Positions 27,419-37,008 are shown, counted from the stretch's first letter. The stretch: 64,000 bases of DNA from Mucilaginibacter lappiensis (GCF_900155965.1 NZ_FTMG01000025.1:1-64000), one strand, 5' to 3'. Notes: a model not told the origin generated them from the sequence alone. Numbers and translations: made by a program.

Positions 27419-27780
27419 GGTGCTGCAAAAGTAGTTATTTGGTTCATTAGTTCATTGGTTCACTTGTTCATTAGTTGAATGCGTACTGCCCGATGAACTA
27501 TTTAACGTGAGCCCTGGGTAAGCAGTTCAGGTTATTTAAAGGCTCCCCGAATACTTTGCTTAAAGCTGATCAATGTAAACCCCATTATTTATGGTTTACA
27601 CTGTAAACCGTTTTTTTTGATATAAAATAAGTTAATTAATTGATTATCAATAATTTGAAACAATGTAAACCATAAAAAGTGTAAACCATGTAAACCCAAT
27701 TTTAACATAGCAGACATCGGGATCAGGTTTGCATTTCTTATCCCGAACTCGCGTTATTTACTAATAAACTAATGAACCAC
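27419..27780. other. Repeat-filled intergenic gap
   Basis: The first part (about 27432-27478) repeats the word GTTCATTAGTTCATTGGTTC with variants. The second part (27571-27704) is a copy of the TGTAAACC element. No coding frame of interest was seen. Confidence 0.55.
27571..27704. repeat. TGTAAACC element, copy A
   Basis: This copy contains AATGTAAACCATAAAAAG and GTGTAAACCATGTAAACCCA at its right end, and an AT-rich core with TTGATTATCAATAA. The left end has AATGTAAACCCC and ATGGTTTACACTGTAAACC. The 20-base right end GTGTAAACCATGTAAACCCA recurs exactly at 60361-60380. Confidence 0.7.
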
Positions 27781-29586
27781 TCAGGAATCGGCCTTATCGC
27801 CCCGTAACAGCCTAAAACGTTTGCGTGCTTCATTGATCCAGAGGCTTCCTGGATAGTCTTTGACGATCTTTTCATACCAGATTTTGGCACTGGCTTTATC
27901 ATCGAGGCGGTTTTCATAGATATCACCAAGCATAAAAACGGCGTCATCAGCCCATAGATCATTCGGGTGTTCGTCGACTATTTTTTTCAGGAGGGGTACA
28001 GCACCGGCATAGTTCTTCTGCTGTATCAGTATCCTTGATTTCGACATCAGGATATCATCGCTCAGGGTGTTGTTCGGGAATTTTTTGTCGATGCTGTCAA
28101 GAGTCATCACGGCCTTGTCTGGCTGTTCAGCAAATATCAGGAGATCGGCCCTGGCATATATTTTCAGGGCATTACCTACGCTATCGGCTACGGTATTGTC
28201 ATTGATCAGCAGCTGTAAATTAAGGGCATCATTAGCAATTAATTGCGATGTGGCGGCTTTGAGCACATTAAGCTGGCCTTTGGCCCAGGTAAAGTCGCCG
28301 GTGTAGTAAGCCAGTTTGGCGTTCCTGAATTTGGCATCCTGGTTAATATCTGTATTGGGAAAATCTTTTTCTACCTGGCTATACAGTAAAGTAGCTTCCC
28401 AGGGTTGCTTATTAATAAGGTATATATCGCCCAGGTCAAGCTTACACGAAGCCAGCAGTTCGGGCCTGATATTAGGAATGCTTATTGCGTCCTCGAGTAA
28501 CTTTTGGGCATCATTTAGCTTATGCAGCTTAAAAGCTTGCAGATTAGCCAGTTTCTGCATGGCAAAAACGGTGCTGTTGTTACGACCGAATTCGGTAACC
28601 AAGTCGTTATAATCCTGTTCCAGGCCGGTCAGGTCGGCAGGTAGGTATTTGCCCGAGGTTACTTTTAAATTTTTAGTATTGATAAGCTCGATCTTAGCTG
28701 GGATATACATAGGTGACGTTTTTCCCTTGCTAATGATATACTCATACCCACGGATAGCGGCATCATAAGCTTCATTCGAGTTGAGGGTACGGCAGAGCTC
28801 AAAAATATTGGTGCCATCGTCATTTTGCCGGCGACTTAAGGCCAGCGCCTGGTTAAGGGCCAGGTCAAATTCCTTTTGCTGCATAAATTGCCAGCTAAGC
28901 AGTTCGGCATATATCGTTTGCTGCGGATCTTTTTGTATGCGCCGCAGCAGGTTCGATTTCAGCATATTATAATCGGGTTCACCTTCATAAATGGTTGAGA
29001 AAGCGTTTTCGGCCTGGGAAATAAAATTGGGATTTGCCGGTAAAAAGTTCAGGTATTCTTCGGTAAGGTTTACCTTATCCCGTTTAAAGCGATAAAGATT
29101 GATCAGTTCATAGGTAAACGCCTCATTATTATTGAGCGTTTTGCGGCCCTGCTGAAATATCTTTATCGCATAATCCAAATTAGCGCTCTGGTAAAATTGC
29201 CCGGCCAGCATCGCTATTTCATTACGGTCGGCAGGCAGGTTTTTGATTAAATTATCATAAATGGCATCGGCCTTGCTTAGGTTACCCTGTTGCGTGTACA
29301 CAGTGCCCAGCGTGATCTGGTACTGATTTTCGTTAGGGTGTTTACGTACCAGCTTTTTGACCACGCTTTCGGCCTCATCAAATTTTTTAAGACTAAGCAG
29401 GGTGTTAACGTAGTAGGAATAAAAGCCTTCGTTGTCCTGTTTGTATAGTTTTTGGTATATATCCAGTGCTTTTTGAGACTCGCCACTAGCGGCATATTGC
29501 TTGGCTAATTGCAGATCATTATCCTGAGCAAAAAGCCGGGTGAACATCACCAAAACAATAATAACAGTATTTATTAAAGCCCTCAT
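27781..29586 (-). CDS. tetratricopeptide-repeat protein, exported
   Basis: I prefer the ATG six codons into the frame (MRALINTVIIVLVMFTRLFAQ), which gives a signal peptide and 601 residues. The rest is helical with TPR patterns such as QYAASGESQKALDIYQKLYK, NEAFTYELINLYRF, WEATLLYSQVEKDFPNTD and, at the end, DDAVFMLGDIYENRLDDKA and EKIVKDYPGSLW. It resembles periplasmic TPR proteins that scaffold envelope complexes. No catalytic domain is seen. The gene is divergent from the S9-like operon, with 144 bp between. Confidence 0.8.
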   Translation of the reverse strand: MRALINTVIIVLVMFTRLFAQDNDLQLAKQYAASGESQKALDIYQKLYKQDNEGFYSYYVNTLLSLKKFDEAESVVKKLVRKHPNENQYQITLGTVYTQQGNLSKADAIYDNLIKNLPADRNEIAMLAGQFYQSANLDYAIKIFQQGRKTLNNNEAFTYELINLYRFKRDKVNLTEEYLNFLPANPNFISQAENAFSTIYEGEPDYNMLKSNLLRRIQKDPQQTIYAELLSWQFMQQKEFDLALNQALALSRRQNDDGTNIFELCRTLNSNEAYDAAIRGYEYIISKGKTSPMYIPAKIELINTKNLKVTSGKYLPADLTGLEQDYNDLVTEFGRNNSTVFAMQKLANLQAFKLHKLNDAQKLLEDAISIPNIRPELLASCKLDLGDIYLINKQPWEATLLYSQVEKDFPNTDINQDAKFRNAKLAYYTGDFTWAKGQLNVLKAATSQLIANDALNLQLLINDNTVADSVGNALKIYARADLLIFAEQPDKAVMTLDSIDKKFPNNTLSDDILMSKSRILIQQKNYAGAVPLLKKIVDEHPNDLWADDAVFMLGDIYENRLDDKASAKIWYEKIVKDYPGSLWINEARKRFRLLRGDKADS

Positions 29587-29739
29587 CTGCTCAAAAATAG
29601 TCAATTAATAATTACCACGTTTCGGCGAGATTATTTTAATATCATATAACGTTATACGTGGGTAAAATTGTAGTGACATTTTGATAACATTAAGTTATTT
29701 AGCTAATTTGACCAGAATAATAAAATTGGGGTGATTACC

Positions 29740-31638
29740 ATGTTGGGCCGATTAAGACATCTATTGTTAATTGTTTTTATACTAACCTTATATTCCTGTA
29801 AGAATAAAGTAAGGCAAATTCCTATTGCCGATTTTTTTAGGGCTCCTGAAAAGATGTTTTATAAACTATCACCCGATGGCAAGTATGTATCTTATTTGAA
29901 ATCATACAGGGAGAAGAGAAATCTTTTTATACAGTCGCTTAGTGATGGTAAAGAGCAGATGGTGACCTCTTTTGATCATTTTTCCGTACGCCCGGATTAT
30001 TTCTGGACTTATAATGACCAACTGGTTTTTAGTCACGAAGGGAGGGACTTTGACAGCTATAAGATGTATGCGATTGATGTGGACTCTTTGAAGCTACGTA
30101 CCGTGTTGAGCTTGAATAAGGTAAAGGTTGCCATGCTTAACCGCAGTAAGAGCGAGCCTGATGTGATCACTATTAAAATGAACCAGCGTGATCCTGCTAA
30201 TTTTGATATCTATCGCCTTAATATAAAAACAGGTGAATTGAAGCCTTATCTTATTAATCCGGGTAATATAACAGAATGGTTTCCTGATGCTGACGGCAAA
30301 ATACGCCTGGTTAAATCATCCGATGGTGTAAATGAAACCATTTCATACCGGTCAGATGACGATGCTCCTTTTAAACCTATTATTGAAAATAACTTTAAAA
30401 ATTCGGTAAAACCAATTGCTTTTACGGGTGTAAAAAACTATTTCTACGCCCTGTCTAACGTTAACCGCGATAAAACAGCCCTGGTTGAGATCGATGCCGA
30501 AGATGGTAAAGAGCAAAAAACTATTTTTAGCTGTAATAAGGCTGATATATTGAATGTAGAGTATTCGAGGAACAAACATCAGGCTGAGTTTGCCACATGG
30601 GAGGATTCAATACCGCATAAGCACTTTCTGATACCTGCTGTTGAGCAAATATATAACAACCTGCTGCAACGACCAGAGCTGGCGGGGAATGACATAAAGG
30701 TGATAGATAGAGATAGCGCCGAAAACAAGTTTATCCTGAATACTTATACCGATCGAAATCCAGGGTCTTTTTATCTGTATGAAAAAAGCACAGATAAACT
30801 GACCAAACTAGGCGATGTTAACCCCAATTTAACACCTGATAAGCTTTGCGCGATGCAGCCTATCTCCTACAAGGCTCACGACGGTTTGTTGCTAAATGGA
30901 TATTTGACTTTGCCGCAAGGCAGTAAACATACTAATTTACCTGTGGTAGTTATACCGCATGATGAGCTGTGGCGTAACCGGGACTCCTGGGGTTATGATG
31001 AGCGTGTACAGTTTTTAGCGAACAGGGGATATGCTGTTTTCCAGGTAAACTATCGTGGTTCAACTGGATATGGGAAAGCCTTCAGGAGTGCTGGATTTAA
31101 GCAGGTTGGTGGTAAAATACAAGACGATATAACTGATGGGGTACATTGGCTTATAGCGCAAAAGATAGCCAATCCCAAAAAAATAGCCATCTTTGGTAAT
31201 GGCTTTGGTGGTTTTTCGGCGTTATATGGTATATCATTTCATCCCGAGCTTTATAATTGTGCCGTGGTACAAAACGGGCTCATTAACTTTTTTACTTTTA
31301 TTAAGGATGCACCGCCGTTTTTGAAACCTTATTTAAAAATGATATATGAAATGGTTGGTAATCCCGAAACAGATGCCGATCAGCTTAGGGCTATTTCGCC
31401 GGTGTTTCATACAGATAAGATAAAAGCTCCTTTAATTATTTTCCAGGGGGCTAAAGATCAACGGGCCAATATCAGTGAGCTTAACCAGTTTGTGCGCGAA
31501 CTACGTAAGCGAAATGTTGATGTAAAATACTTTTTAAAACCCAATGAACGGGCTTTTTTCAGAAATGAGCATAACCGCATGGAAATGTACGCCGAGATAG
31601 AAAAATTCCTGGATTACAACATGCGGGTTAAACCATAA
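29740..31638 (+). CDS. S9 peptidase-like lipoprotein, probably catalytically dead
   Basis: Starting at ATG 29740 (GTG at 29731 is in frame), the 632-residue protein begins MLGRLRHLLLIVFILTLYSC, a lipoprotein signal with Cys20. Residues about 30-370 form a beta-propeller like that of prolyl oligopeptidases, and about 385-628 an alpha/beta hydrolase domain (NYRGSTGYGKAFRSAG, DITDGVHWLI). The nucleophile motif, normally GxSxGG, reads GNGFGG with Gly488. Asp573 is kept in GAKDQRAN, but the His position, normally in EGHGF, reads NERAFF with Ala605. Spacings match active S9 enzymes, so the triad slots are clear and two are lost. A sensor kinase follows after eight bases, which suggests a signalling or binding role. 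Confidence 0.85.
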   Translation: MLGRLRHLLLIVFILTLYSCKNKVRQIPIADFFRAPEKMFYKLSPDGKYVSYLKSYREKRNLFIQSLSDGKEQMVTSFDHFSVRPDYFWTYNDQLVFSHEGRDFDSYKMYAIDVDSLKLRTVLSLNKVKVAMLNRSKSEPDVITIKMNQRDPANFDIYRLNIKTGELKPYLINPGNITEWFPDADGKIRLVKSSDGVNETISYRSDDDAPFKPIIENNFKNSVKPIAFTGVKNYFYALSNVNRDKTALVEIDAEDGKEQKTIFSCNKADILNVEYSRNKHQAEFATWEDSIPHKHFLIPAVEQIYNNLLQRPELAGNDIKVIDRDSAENKFILNTYTDRNPGSFYLYEKSTDKLTKLGDVNPNLTPDKLCAMQPISYKAHDGLLLNGYLTLPQGSKHTNLPVVVIPHDELWRNRDSWGYDERVQFLANRGYAVFQVNYRGSTGYGKAFRSAGFKQVGGKIQDDITDGVHWLIAQKIANPKKIAIFGNGFGGFSALYGISFHPELYNCAVVQNGLINFFTFIKDAPPFLKPYLKMIYEMVGNPETDADQLRAISPVFHTDKIKAPLIIFQGAKDQRANISELNQFVRELRKRNVDVKYFLKPNERAFFRNEHNRMEMYAEIEKFLDYNMRVKP

Positions 31639-31646
31639 TACCCCTT

Positions 31647-33290
31647 ATGCCTGTACATAGAAATGCTTACCGCAAAAGTTTTTTGCTGATCATCATATTT
31701 TTGGTGCTTATATCGGTAACTTTTGTAGTAGCACTTTTTGTATCATATAACCTTACAGCAAAATATGTAGAGAATGAGTTTGGTTCAAAAAAAATTGATG
31801 TATTGGAGCAAACTATAAAACCATATAATGATTTTTTTCAGAATAAGATACCCGAGATCACCTCATACCAGGGCTTTTTAGATTCTGCCTCGGCGGCCAA
31901 ATATGCGGCATCAGTTTTTCATGACTATGCCTTTGTAAGAAGCATCGTTTTTTATGATGTATTGATAGGTAGTAAAGCCCCTATCACTATCCGCAGGAAC
32001 AATCTGGACATATCCGTCAGATCGATATATCAGTATTGGTATAAAAAAGGGAAGGTATTTGGGGCTAAAAGGATCAGTCCGTCTGATGAGTCGGACTTTA
32101 AAGAGATGGCGGTAAAACTCAATAATTATATCGCTTTTTCTGATACAAGTCGTGTATCCAGCCAGGATGAGCTGTTTAAAACATTTTGGAATGTAAAACC
32201 CAATAAGATCAGTTATACCAATATATTAAGGCGTGAGGATATTAAAATATACCGCGATCTGCAACAGCGCAATACCGTTAAGGCGTCGTACAAACAAAAC
32301 ATGATGACTTTTCATCTCGATCCGTACCAGTTAAAGATAAAAAATACACATCATGAGTTGTATCAAAATGTATCTATACAACCCGTTGTTTATGATCCTG
32401 TTGATAGCGAAGGCGATAAACTGATAACCGAAGTTTCGTTCCCCGGGTCGTTTTCTGATTATAAGTTATATTTTAGTTCAGAGCATGGTTACCTGGCCAA
32501 CGAAATTAATAAGCGTTTTATGCCTATTGGCGCAGTGGTTTTATTAATATCGCTTTTTTTGGTGCTTATCGGCTGGCTCATTTACCGCAATTTAAATGTC
32601 AATATCAAGCTGTTTAAACTGCAGTATGACTTTATCAATAATTTTACCCATGAGTTTAAAACACCTGTAAGCGTTATAAAAATTGCAGGGTCAAACCTGC
32701 GTGGTGATGGTGAGCTTACCGAAAGGCAACGTAAGCATTATGGCAAAATATTGGATGAAGAGGCCGATAAGCTCAACGACCTGATGAATAAACTATTGTC
32801 ATTTACCCAGCTTGAAAATAAATCTATTACCCTCAAAAAAGAAGAAATAATGGTGGAGGATTTTGTAAGCCGGTATACGGAAACATTTAAAATAAAATAC
32901 CCCGATTTTAAATTAAATGCCCAAATAACTGGTGTTCAAACCTTTTATACTGATCCGGTGTTGTTGGGTAGTGTGTTCCAGAATCTGATCGAAAACGCTT
33001 ATAAGTACTCCCATCCGCAAAAAAAAGAATTGAGTATAAATATTACGCATAAAAAGGGTGATATTGTATTTTCATTTGTTGACAAAGGAATAGGTATACC
33101 TAAAGAAGAGGTAAACAATATATTTAAGAAATTTTATAGGATAGAGAATCAGTATAACCAAAACGGGAGTGTGGGCTTGGGTTTGGCATTTTGTAAAGAA
33201 CTGGTTAATTTTATGGATGGCGAGATAGTTGTTCACAGTAAAGTTAATGAAGGTTCGGAATTTATAGTTACGCTTCCATATGAAAATTAA
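31647..33290 (+). CDS. sensor histidine kinase with large periplasmic domain
   Basis: The 547-residue protein has TM1 (about 11-35), a periplasmic region of about 250 residues that I do not recognise, TM2 (about 291-313), and then the kinase core. HisKA has the H-box NFTHEFKTP; the HATPase domain has N-box NLIENAYKYSH, G1 DKGIGIP and G2 GSVGLGLAF, so catalysis should work. It lies between the S9-like lipoprotein and an OmpR-type regulator and likely forms a two-component pair with the latter. The periplasmic part could sense the lipoprotein or its ligand; that is inference. Confidence 0.9.
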   Translation: MPVHRNAYRKSFLLIIIFLVLISVTFVVALFVSYNLTAKYVENEFGSKKIDVLEQTIKPYNDFFQNKIPEITSYQGFLDSASAAKYAASVFHDYAFVRSIVFYDVLIGSKAPITIRRNNLDISVRSIYQYWYKKGKVFGAKRISPSDESDFKEMAVKLNNYIAFSDTSRVSSQDELFKTFWNVKPNKISYTNILRREDIKIYRDLQQRNTVKASYKQNMMTFHLDPYQLKIKNTHHELYQNVSIQPVVYDPVDSEGDKLITEVSFPGSFSDYKLYFSSEHGYLANEINKRFMPIGAVVLLISLFLVLIGWLIYRNLNVNIKLFKLQYDFINNFTHEFKTPVSVIKIAGSNLRGDGELTERQRKHYGKILDEEADKLNDLMNKLLSFTQLENKSITLKKEEIMVEDFVSRYTETFKIKYPDFKLNAQITGVQTFYTDPVLLGSVFQNLIENAYKYSHPQKKELSINITHKKGDIVFSFVDKGIGIPKEEVNNIFKKFYRIENQYNQNGSVGLGLAFCKELVNFMDGEIVVHSKVNEGSEFIVTLPYEN

Positions 33291-33293
33291 AAT

Positions 33294-33986
33294 ATGAATA
33301 AAGAAATCAAAATTGCACTGGTTGAAGACGATGAAAATCTACGTTTCCTGGTAGCAGAACGCTTACAATCTGAAGGATACAAAGTATTGGAAGCCGATAA
33401 TGGCGACGATGCTGAAACTATTATACTGGATGAACAACCTGATATTGTATTGCTGGATTGGATGTTGCCCGGAAAACCGGGATCGCAGGTATGTGCCAAT
33501 ATCAGAGAAAAAGGGTATGATAAATTGATCATCATGATGACGGCAAAGGCTCAGGATGTTGATAAGATAGAAGCGTATAATTTTGGTGTCTCCGATTATA
33601 TTACGAAGCCATTTAATATGGATGTGCTGGTGGCTATGATCGACAATAAGATCAAATTCTCGCTCAATAGTGAAAAATCAGAGTCGTATCGTTTTGCCAA
33701 TATGGAACATTTGCCTAATACCCACTTGTTGATCAGAGATAACCGCAAAATTGAACTGACCATATTGGAGAACCGGATATTGCTTTATTTTCTGAAAAAC
33801 AAGAACAAGGTGATCAACCGGGAAGAACTGATGATGGAAGTTTGGGGCTACAATGCCGATGTAAATACACGCACCCTGGATATGCACATTGTGCGCCTGC
33901 GTAAAAAGATCGAAACCAATGCCGATTCGCCGCAATACCTGCAAACGGTAAGGGGAATAGGGTATAAGTTTGTATATAATCAATAA
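33294..33986 (+). CDS. OmpR/PhoB-family response regulator
   Basis: The 230-residue protein has a receiver domain (ALVEDDENLRFLV; phosphoacceptor Asp in VLLDWMLPG; TAKAQDVDKI; YITKPFN) and a winged-helix DNA-binding domain (LLYFLKNKNKVINREELM, LDMHIVRLRKKIE, LQTVRGIGYKFVY). All core receiver residues are present. It begins three bases after the kinase stop, so they are co-translated. A perfect-stem terminator follows, ending the three-gene operon. Target genes are not known. Confidence 0.93.
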   Translation: MNKEIKIALVEDDENLRFLVAERLQSEGYKVLEADNGDDAETIILDEQPDIVLLDWMLPGKPGSQVCANIREKGYDKLIIMMTAKAQDVDKIEAYNFGVSDYITKPFNMDVLVAMIDNKIKFSLNSEKSESYRFANMEHLPNTHLLIRDNRKIELTILENRILLYFLKNKNKVINREELMMEVWGYNADVNTRTLDMHIVRLRKKIETNADSPQYLQTVRGIGYKFVYNQ

Positions 33987-34009
33987 GGGAAAAATACTAA
34001 TTATCTTCA

Positions 34010-34053
34010 CGCGTCATTGCTAGGTACGAAACAATGACGCGGTTTTTGTTTTA
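34010..34053 (+). terminator. Intrinsic terminator of the S9-like/kinase/regulator operon
   Basis: CGCGTCATTG (34010-34019) and CAATGACGCG (34032-34041) are perfect 10-bp arms followed by GTTTTTGTTTT. It lies 24 bp after the regulator stop. Confidence 0.85.
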
Positions 34054-34164
34054 AAAGTGGGTTTACATGGTTTACATAATTTATGCTTGACATTGATTTA
34101 ACTGATTGATAATAAGTTAAATAAATTTATTTTCTATCATTTAATGCATTTATATGTAAACCAT
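34054..34164. repeat. TGTAAACC element, copy B (overlaps a gene end)
   Basis: The left end AAGTGGGTTTACATGGTTTA is the reverse complement of the right end of copies A and C. The AT-rich core has TGATAATAAG and AAATTTATTT. The right end ATATGTAAACCAT lies inside the 3' end of the methyltransferase gene at 34150, so its last residues (MVYI) are encoded by the element. Confidence 0.65.
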
Positions 34165-34782
34165 CTTTTTCCGATACACATTGGCCACAATAAAATCATT
34201 AAAAAAAGTTTTTTCATCAACTACAGCATAGCTATTGGCAGTAAAATGAGTCTTTATCTCTGGTAATTTACCAGCCTCAATACCACAGATTAATCTGAAA
34301 AAAACAAACATGCTTTTCAGTAAAAACAGCTGCCACCACTTGCCAGTAAGCTGAAAATCAGCATTAAGCCACAAGCTCTGTGGTTTTAATAAATTGTGAA
34401 TGTGATTAAATACGGTCTTTAGCGTTTGTTCTGTAAAATTATCAAACAGGAAGGGGGTAATCACCACGTCAAAGCCAGGATTGAGGTTTACTTGTTCAAT
34501 GGCGTTTTGGATATAAGCTATCTTGTTACCTCCGGTGTTTCTTTTTTTTGATAGCTCCATCATTCCTGCTGCGACTTCCACATAGGTGATATGCAGACCT
34601 AATGGGTAAAGTTTTGTGAGTTCTTCTAATATCCAGCCGGTACCGCCGCCAACAATAAGTATATTAGAGTTGGGTTTAATAAAGCCAAGAAGATATAACT
34701 GGGCATTTACCAATGCACGACCATAAACCAGACGGGAAAGGCGGTCATAAAACCAGGCTGAATTGTTAAAGTTAGCAGCCAT
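34150..34782 (-). CDS. class I SAM-dependent methyltransferase
   Basis: The 210-residue protein has the SAM motif ILIVGGGTGWILEEL (about 39-53), an acidic turn in ITYVEVAAGMMELSKK, and the post motif FDVVITPFLFDNF. The start NNSAWFYDRLSRLVYG is like that of UbiE-type or Methyltransf_25 enzymes. It begins six bases after the UbiA-like gene, so the two are co-transcribed, which hints at methylation of a prenylated or lipid product. The C-terminus is shared with repeat copy B. The substrate is unknown. Confidence 0.75.
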   Translation of the reverse strand: MAANFNNSAWFYDRLSRLVYGRALVNAQLYLLGFIKPNSNILIVGGGTGWILEELTKLYPLGLHITYVEVAAGMMELSKKRNTGGNKIAYIQNAIEQVNLNPGFDVVITPFLFDNFTEQTLKTVFNHIHNLLKPQSLWLNADFQLTGKWWQLFLLKSMFVFFRLICGIEAGKLPEIKTHFTANSYAVVDEKTFFNDFIVANVYRKKMVYI

Positions 34783-34788
34783 ACGTAT

Positions 34789-35673
34789 TTAATGACCAAT
34801 AAGCAATCGGAATACCACTAGTACTATATATTGTAATATGAGCACACCGTCCATAAAAAAGAAATAGTAATACTCATTTTTTTTCCATGCCGACTTAAAT
34901 ATGAGCCAGCCAGTTAAAATAACGGTAACGGTTAAGGCCCAAAAATCGGTACTGAAACCATTGCCCCTGAACAGAAACAACAAAACAACATAGCCAGCAA
35001 GTAAAATCTGGCAAAATAAATAGGCATTTTTTTCGCCCCAGGCTACGGGGATGGTTTTAAGTCCCTGTTGGCGGTCGTCAAACAGATCGCGGATATCAAA
35101 GGGGATAGTAAGCGCGCCAATAAATAGAAAGCGTTTGGCTATCAGTATGGTAATATCATGCATGGAGATATCATTGGTATGCAGGTGGAGTACCTCTAGT
35201 ACCGGGAACAATACACAACTCAATGTCCATACCAATGTGATCAGGAATGGCTTTAAACCGGGTATATTGCGCAAGCCAAATTTATGATCACCAATAGTAA
35301 AGAGGGGCAGCCCATAGCTAAAGGATAAACACCCTAAAAAAATGAGCAGTATCTTTGATTCGGTAGTGATCAAAAAAAACAGCGGGATGAGGGATAATAG
35401 AGAAACAATAGTAAAGGTTACCATGAGCCTGTAATGGCCAAAAAACCATCGTACCCGTTTATAGGGTGATGACTCGGGGTTTTTGGGTCGCGTAATAAGG
35501 ATACAAAAATTGTAAATACCCAGGGTTGACGAAAATAGCAACCCTAAAACAGGAAACATCGGTTTTGCACCGATTAACTGGAAGGTAAGCAAGGCCTGCG
35601 CGACAGCGCAAAGCGACATGAAAATATTACTGAAAAGCAGAAAATCAAAAACAGGTTGAAATATTTTTTTCAT
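34789..35673 (-). CDS. UbiA-like membrane prenyltransferase homologue
   Basis: The 294-residue protein has about eight TM helices. The second UbiA motif is clear as PFDIRDLFDDRQQGLKTIP, containing DxxDxxxD. The first Asp-rich motif expected after TM2 is missing; the matching place reads GIYNFCILITRP. UbiA enzymes need both motifs to hold prenyl diphosphate through Mg2+, so the mechanism may differ. It lies between a metallophosphoesterase (upstream) and a methyltransferase (downstream) on the same strand. I do not know the product. Confidence 0.65.
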   Translation of the reverse strand: MKKIFQPVFDFLLFSNIFMSLCAVAQALLTFQLIGAKPMFPVLGLLFSSTLGIYNFCILITRPKNPESSPYKRVRWFFGHYRLMVTFTIVSLLSLIPLFFLITTESKILLIFLGCLSFSYGLPLFTIGDHKFGLRNIPGLKPFLITLVWTLSCVLFPVLEVLHLHTNDISMHDITILIAKRFLFIGALTIPFDIRDLFDDRQQGLKTIPVAWGEKNAYLFCQILLAGYVVLLFLFRGNGFSTDFWALTVTVILTGWLIFKSAWKKNEYYYFFFMDGVLILQYIVLVVFRLLIGH

Positions 35674-35705
35674 TTGTTATGAATATCCGCCTGCATTTTG
35701 ATCTG

Positions 35706-36983
35706 TTAAGATCGGTATCCCAAAGGGTCCTGGCCGGCTTTTAATGTAAATATCGTAATCTCCGGTAATATTCCAACTCTGCCTGCTAAACCAACAAAGC
35801 CATATCCCACGTTCACATATAATTGCTGTTTACCTTCCTGGTAATGACCGGCCCACTCTTTGTAAACATACTCGATAGGGCTCCATTGAAAGTGTTTGGT
35901 GCGAACGCCAAACTGCATACCGTGAGTATGACCCGAAAACATGGCATCTATTTGTGGGTATTGAGGCAATATTTCTCCGCGCCAATGCGACGGATCATGA
36001 GATAACAATAGTTTTACCGGGAGATCATCCGTGTTTTTAGTGGTCAGATCCATACGGCCATATTTGGGAAACATACTTAGCTCACCCCAGTTTTCGACGC
36101 CCAATATGCCTATCTCTTCGCCATTAACTTTTAAGCGCCGATGCTCATTGAGCAGCAGGTCCCAACCCATATTTTTATGGGTGGCTATCAGATTTTCATG
36201 ATCTTTCTTTTTATCAGCCATGGATGGCCAGGTGCCATAATCGCCATAATCATGATTGCCTAATGAGCTATAAACTCCGAGTGGGGCTTTTACTTTAGAG
36301 AAGATGTCCTGGTAGTCGCTCATCTCGGAGGATTGACCATTTACCAGGTCACCAGTGAAAAATATAAAATCGGGCTTTTCTTTAAGCAGCATCTCAACGC
36401 CGCCAAGTACTGCTTTTTTGTTGTAAAAGCTGCCCGAGTGTATATCTGATATTTGTCCCAGTTTGATGCCGTCAAAGGCTTTGGGCAAATTGGGCAGGTA
36501 CATGGTTTGATATTTTACATGATAATCATACAAACCCTTAGGCATACTGATTTTGATAGCTGCCAATGGTACAGCACCTGCAAGTAGACCTGCCTTCATC
36601 AAAAACTCCGAACGGGGTATGGCGTGTTCCTGCGGGGGGATGCTGATGTCTTCGGGTTTTCTTTTTAACCGGTTGCGCCGTAATACCAGCATTCGCCTCA
36701 GATCATCAATCATCAGGAAAGGTAGAAACGATATTTTACCTAAAAAGATCAGGAAAAAGGCCATGAGTACAGCCGCCCTTATCCCTACACCTAGATTAAT
36801 ATAAACAGCCAATAGTAACCCGGCTATCAATAAAATAGAAATAAACCAGTAAAAAAAAGTAAAGTCGCCCGAGTGGGGCAACTTCCATTTTTTAAATGCG
36901 CCGCGTATGCCATGCAATACATACAGGTCAATAAGCAGCAGTATAGTAACAATCAGTGTTATGTTGAGTGCCTGTTCCCTCAT
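35706..36983 (-). CDS. membrane-anchored metallophosphoesterase (YkuE/calcineurin-like)
   Basis: The 425-residue protein has four TM-like helices in the first 90 residues and another near 128-145. It then has all calcineurin-like metal motifs: GQISDIHSGSF, FFTGDLVNGQ, SSLGNHDYGDYG, LLSHDPSHW and MFSGHTHGMQFG. The soluble domain is thus a complete dinuclear metallophosphoesterase, likely facing the periplasm. Close relatives act on UDP-diacylglucosamine or other phospholipid heads, but the substrate here is not known. It is 32 bp upstream of the UbiA-like gene, so the three genes may form an operon. Confidence 0.85.
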   Translation of the reverse strand: MREQALNITLIVTILLLIDLYVLHGIRGAFKKWKLPHSGDFTFFYWFISILLIAGLLLAVYINLGVGIRAAVLMAFFLIFLGKISFLPFLMIDDLRRMLVLRRNRLKRKPEDISIPPQEHAIPRSEFLMKAGLLAGAVPLAAIKISMPKGLYDYHVKYQTMYLPNLPKAFDGIKLGQISDIHSGSFYNKKAVLGGVEMLLKEKPDFIFFTGDLVNGQSSEMSDYQDIFSKVKAPLGVYSSLGNHDYGDYGTWPSMADKKKDHENLIATHKNMGWDLLLNEHRRLKVNGEEIGILGVENWGELSMFPKYGRMDLTTKNTDDLPVKLLLSHDPSHWRGEILPQYPQIDAMFSGHTHGMQFGVRTKHFQWSPIEYVYKEWAGHYQEGKQQLYVNVGYGFVGLAGRVGILPEITIFTLKAGQDPLGYRS

Positions 36984-37008
36984 TTATATTTTTAGTATCG
37001 AATGATTG

